DNA from: an uncultured Porphyromonadaceae bacterium
GTDB taxonomy: Bacteria > Bacteroidota > Bacteroidia > Bacteroidales > Muribaculaceae
Length of the DNA: 38,906 nt
NCBI GenBank assembly: GCA_902461565.1
Contig: CABPYL010000030.1
Span: 1 to 38,906 of the forward strand
Direction: 5' to 3'
Position numbers and translations under genes: made by a program. The notes under the pieces are model-generated. The model was not told where the DNA came from. It saw only the letters and a list, made by a program, of their open reading frames with translations, and searched no databases. Each line of letters starts with the position of its first letter. Positions within the stretch are counted from its first letter, which is position 1. Of this stretch, positions 36,113 to 38,906 are shown piece after piece.

Positions 36113-38629
36113 GTGAAAAAACTCATTGTTCTTTTCTTTCTGCCATTGCTCCTCGGGGCATGTTCCCGGGGGAACGACGGCAATGTGAACGATCGGGAGC
36201 CCTTCAACGACGGTTGGAGTTTTTACCTTCAGTCGGTAAACGACACAACGGATTTCGCCGCTGTCGATTATGATGATTCCCGCTGGAGAAAACTCGATTT
36301 ACCGCATGACTGGGCCATTGAGGGCACTTTCAGCAAAGACAATCCTTCCGGAACGGGAGGTGGTGCTTTGCCGGGCGGAGTAGGGTGGTATCGCAAGACA
36401 TTCGACACTCCCGCAATGAACCACGGCGACCGTGTATTTGTGGATTTTGATGGCGCATATATGAATACATCGGTATATGTCAACGGCAAGCTGCTCGGTA
36501 CACGTCCCTATGGCTATGCCTCGTTCAGCTACGATATCACTGATTATCTTAATAAAAACGGCACAAACATCATTGCAGTAAAGGTTGACAATGCCGACCA
36601 GCCTAATTCCCGATGGTATTCGGGATGCGGAATATACCGCAATGTTTGGCTGCGGCACACTGCGGGAGTATTCGTGCCTCTTTGGGGACAGCATATAATA
36701 TCCGATGTCAATGCCTCAGGTAACGGAATTGTATATATGCACACCCATATCGAGAACTCTACCGGTAACGCTTGCGATATAACACTTGAAAGCCGCATAT
36801 TTGCCCCGGACGGCAAGGAAGTGGGGAAAAACACAGCGGAGATATCTGTAGAAAGTGACTCTGTCGTGTCCTGTGAGCAGAATTTTACCATACCTTCGCC
36901 ATTGTTATGGAGTACTGAAACACCAAATCTGTATCGTGTAGAAACGCGCTTGATAGCCGATGGTAAAACTACAGGGGTGTATGACACAAAAATAGGTTTC
37001 AGGGTATTGGCTTTCGATGCCCGGGACGGATTCAGTATCAACGGTGAGAGAATGAAAATCCGTGGTGTCTGTTTGCACCATGATGCCGGCGCTTTGGGTG
37101 CTGTCGTAAACCGTCGTGCCATAGAGCGCCAGCTTGAGATAATGAAGGAGATGGGCGCGAACGCGATTCGCGTATCACACAATCCCCCCGCGCCGGAACT
37201 TCTCGATCTTTGCGATTCAATGGGCCTGTTGGTAATGGATGAGACATTCGATATGTGGCGCAAGAAAAAGACCGAACACGATTATGCCCGCTATTTCAAC
37301 GAGTGGCATGAAAAAGACCTTGCAGACCTCATTCGTCGCGACCGCAATCATCCGTCCGTATTCATGTGGAGCATCGGTAACGAAGTTCTTGAGCAATGGA
37401 GCCATGCCGATGCCGATACTCTGTCGCTCGAACAGGCCAATCTGATATTGAATTTCGGGCATGGTGAGGAAATGCTTGCCCATAAGGATTCTACTCTGTC
37501 GGTCAATTCTCTGCTCACCAGGAAACTGGCAGATATGGTAAGAGAACTTGATACCGAAAGGCTGATTACAGCCGGCTGCAACGAGCCCGCTCCGGGTAAC
37601 CACTTGTTCCGGGCCAATGCGCTCGATGTGATTGGGTATAATTATCACGATGAGTGGTTCAAGGATGTGCCTGTCAATTTTCCCGGAATGCCATTCATTG
37701 TTACCGAAAGTGTTTCCGGACTGATGACCCGCGGCTACTACCGCATGCCTTCGGACAGCATGTATATTTGGCCCGAAAGTTGGGACAAACCGTTCTGCGA
37801 CCCTTCTTTCGCATGTTCCTCCTACGATAACTGTCATGTTCCCTGGGGTTCGACACATGAAAAATCGATGTACGAAGTCGAGAACAATGATTTTATATCC
37901 GGACAGTTTGTGTGGACGGGCTTCGATTATCTCGGAGAACCAACACCATTCGGTTGGCCCGCGCGCAGTTCATACTTCGGTATTGTCGATTTGGCCGGTA
38001 TTCCTAAAGATGTGTACTATATGTATCAGAGCCAGTGGCGTCCGGATATGACGGTACTTCATTTGTTCCCGCATTGGAACTGGGAACGTGGAAAGAAAAT
38101 AGACATGTGGGCCTATTATAATAATGCCGATGAAGTAGAGCTTTTCGTCAACGGTGTGTCGCAAGGTGTTCGTATGCCCGAGAAAGGCAGTTATCATGCC
38201 GCTTGGAGGGTGAAATTCGAGCCGGGCATCGTAGAAGCCATATCACGCAAGAATGGCAAAGAGGTAGCGCGGATGAGTATTACAACCGCTGGAGAGCCTT
38301 ATGCTGTAAGACTCACTCCGGACAGAAATACGATTCGTGCCGATAGAAAGGATTTGAGTTACATCACGGTCGAAATCATAGATAAAGATGGCAATCTATG
38401 TCCTTGGGCGGAAAACGAGGTATGCTTTGAACTCGACGGTGCCGGATACAATGCCGGTGTCGATAATGGCTCGTCTGTTTCTCTTGAACCGTTCAAATCC
38501 GACAAACGCAAGACATTCTACGGTAAAGCGATGCTGATTGTCCAGTCGAACGGCAATAACGGCGAAATTGAGATTAGTGCAAAATCAAGCGGACTTAAAG
38601 ACGGCGAAGCCGTGATTACCGCTAAATAA
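36113..38629 (+). CDS. GH2 glycosidase lipoprotein (probable beta-galactosidase)
   Basis: The product is 838 aa from GTG 36113, which gives a textbook lipoprotein signal ending in LLLGAC. An in-frame ATG at 36077 lies inside the GH31 gene and would add 12 residues before the signal. The domain order is typical of GH2: jelly-roll (DLPHDWAIEG, GGVGWYRKTF), Ig-like domain, then the TIM barrel with KIRGVCLHHDAGALG, ANAIRVSHNPP, the acid/base E424 in SIGNEV and the nucleophile E532 in FIVTES. Extra C-terminal beta domains follow. In xyloglucan loci such enzymes remove galactose from side chains. The GH2 family also includes mannosidases and glucuronidases, so the substrate is inferred from context. 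Confidence 0.9.
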   Translation: MKKLIVLFFLPLLLGACSRGNDGNVNDREPFNDGWSFYLQSVNDTTDFAAVDYDDSRWRKLDLPHDWAIEGTFSKDNPSGTGGGALPGGVGWYRKTFDTPAMNHGDRVFVDFDGAYMNTSVYVNGKLLGTRPYGYASFSYDITDYLNKNGTNIIAVKVDNADQPNSRWYSGCGIYRNVWLRHTAGVFVPLWGQHIISDVNASGNGIVYMHTHIENSTGNACDITLESRIFAPDGKEVGKNTAEISVESDSVVSCEQNFTIPSPLLWSTETPNLYRVETRLIADGKTTGVYDTKIGFRVLAFDARDGFSINGERMKIRGVCLHHDAGALGAVVNRRAIERQLEIMKEMGANAIRVSHNPPAPELLDLCDSMGLLVMDETFDMWRKKKTEHDYARYFNEWHEKDLADLIRRDRNHPSVFMWSIGNEVLEQWSHADADTLSLEQANLILNFGHGEEMLAHKDSTLSVNSLLTRKLADMVRELDTERLITAGCNEPAPGNHLFRANALDVIGYNYHDEWFKDVPVNFPGMPFIVTESVSGLMTRGYYRMPSDSMYIWPESWDKPFCDPSFACSSYDNCHVPWGSTHEKSMYEVENNDFISGQFVWTGFDYLGEPTPFGWPARSSYFGIVDLAGIPKDVYYMYQSQWRPDMTVLHLFPHWNWERGKKIDMWAYYNNADEVELFVNGVSQGVRMPEKGSYHAAWRVKFEPGIVEAISRKNGKEVARMSITTAGEPYAVRLTPDRNTIRADRKDLSYITVEIIDKDGNLCPWAENEVCFELDGAGYNAGVDNGSSVSLEPFKSDKRKTFYGKAMLIVQSNGNNGEIEISAKSSGLKDGEAVITAK

Positions 38630-38639
38630 TTAATTAAAA

Positions 38640-38906
38640 ATGCGATTAAATAAATATTTTCTTATAGCCGCTATCACAACAAGTATGCTCCCAGCCGCCG
38701 GGCAGACAGACATGGCAGTTTATCTTGACCGGAATAAACCGATTGAAGAGCGCGTGGAGGATGCGCTTTCCCAAATGACACTCGAAGAGAAAGTCGCTTT
38801 ATGCCACGCGCAAGGCAAGTTCTCCTCTCCGGGTGTGCGTCGTCTGGGTATTCCTGAAATATGGATGAGCGACGGCCCTCACGGAGTGCGCGCTGAAATC
38901 AACTGG
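38640..38906 (+). CDS. GH3 beta-glucosidase-like protein, N-terminal part (runs off the window)
   Basis: ATG 38640 starts 10 bases after the GH2 stop, and 89 codons are visible with no stop at the window edge. A signal-like start (MRLNKYFLIAAITTSMLPAA) is followed by the GH3 N-terminal pattern RVEDALSQMTLEEKVALCHA and RLGIPEIWMSDGPHGVR. GH3 enzymes in such loci remove glucose from the non-reducing end of trimmed oligosaccharides. The catalytic residues lie outside the window. Confidence 0.85.
   Translation, partial: MRLNKYFLIAAITTSMLPAAGQTDMAVYLDRNKPIEERVEDALSQMTLEEKVALCHAQGKFSSPGVRRLGIPEIWMSDGPHGVRAEINW

Overview
The window looks like a chromosomal segment from a Bacteroidales bacterium, probably of the Muribaculaceae/Prevotellaceae type. 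The evidence is the set of typical Bacteroidota genes (lipidated Omp85/TamL next to TamB, Bacteroidota-type LptD, BACON-GH5, PA14-GH31), starts preceded by A-rich sequence rather than Shine-Dalgarno boxes, and several promoters that fit the Bacteroidota pattern TTTG-N19-TAnnTTTG. The family assignment is inference from gene content and a base composition near 50% G+C. No rRNA, tRNA, CRISPR array, insertion sequence or phage gene was seen.

Layout. Positions 1-55 hold the tail of an upstream gene. Next come a membrane-bound nucleotide-sugar 4,6-dehydratase of the CapD/WbpM type (278-2185) and a fimbrillin-like lipoprotein broken by a one-base frameshift (2429-4023). fabG (4226-4972) has its own promoter and terminator. 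lptD follows and converges on a MATE exporter gene. valS is divergent from the exporter. A compact envelope operon at 12413-17657 encodes a GHL10 glycosidase-like protein, a GT2 glycosyltransferase, a NAGPA-type phosphodiester glycosidase and a lipoprotein thioredoxin. A DbpA-like RNA helicase precedes the translationally coupled tamB-tamL pair (19139-26232). Then come a secreted Trp/Gly/Pro-rich protein of unknown role, a FadL-like outer-membrane protein, queA and a small Ala/Lys-rich LEA-like protein.

The last 7.7 kb is part of a polysaccharide utilization locus. A BACON-GH5 endoglucanase lipoprotein is on the minus strand. A GH31 (PA14), GH2 and GH3 run is on the plus strand and continues past the window edge. 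This enzyme set is what xyloglucan loci of Bacteroidota use: an endo-xyloglucanase at the cell surface, then alpha-xylosidase, beta-galactosidase and beta-glucosidase acting on the oligosaccharides. The SusC/SusD pair is not in the window. Between the two enzyme blocks lies a start-less 3' remnant that resembles the end of a surface glycan-binding lipoprotein, which suggests a deletion or rearrangement scar.

No clearly undescribed system is evident. The best leads are the eroded glycan locus with a perfect 8-4-8 palindrome at the GH31 promoter, the frameshifted fimbrillin-like gene, the GHL10/GT2/phosphodiester glycosidase/thioredoxin operon, and the secreted Trp/Gly-rich low-complexity protein.
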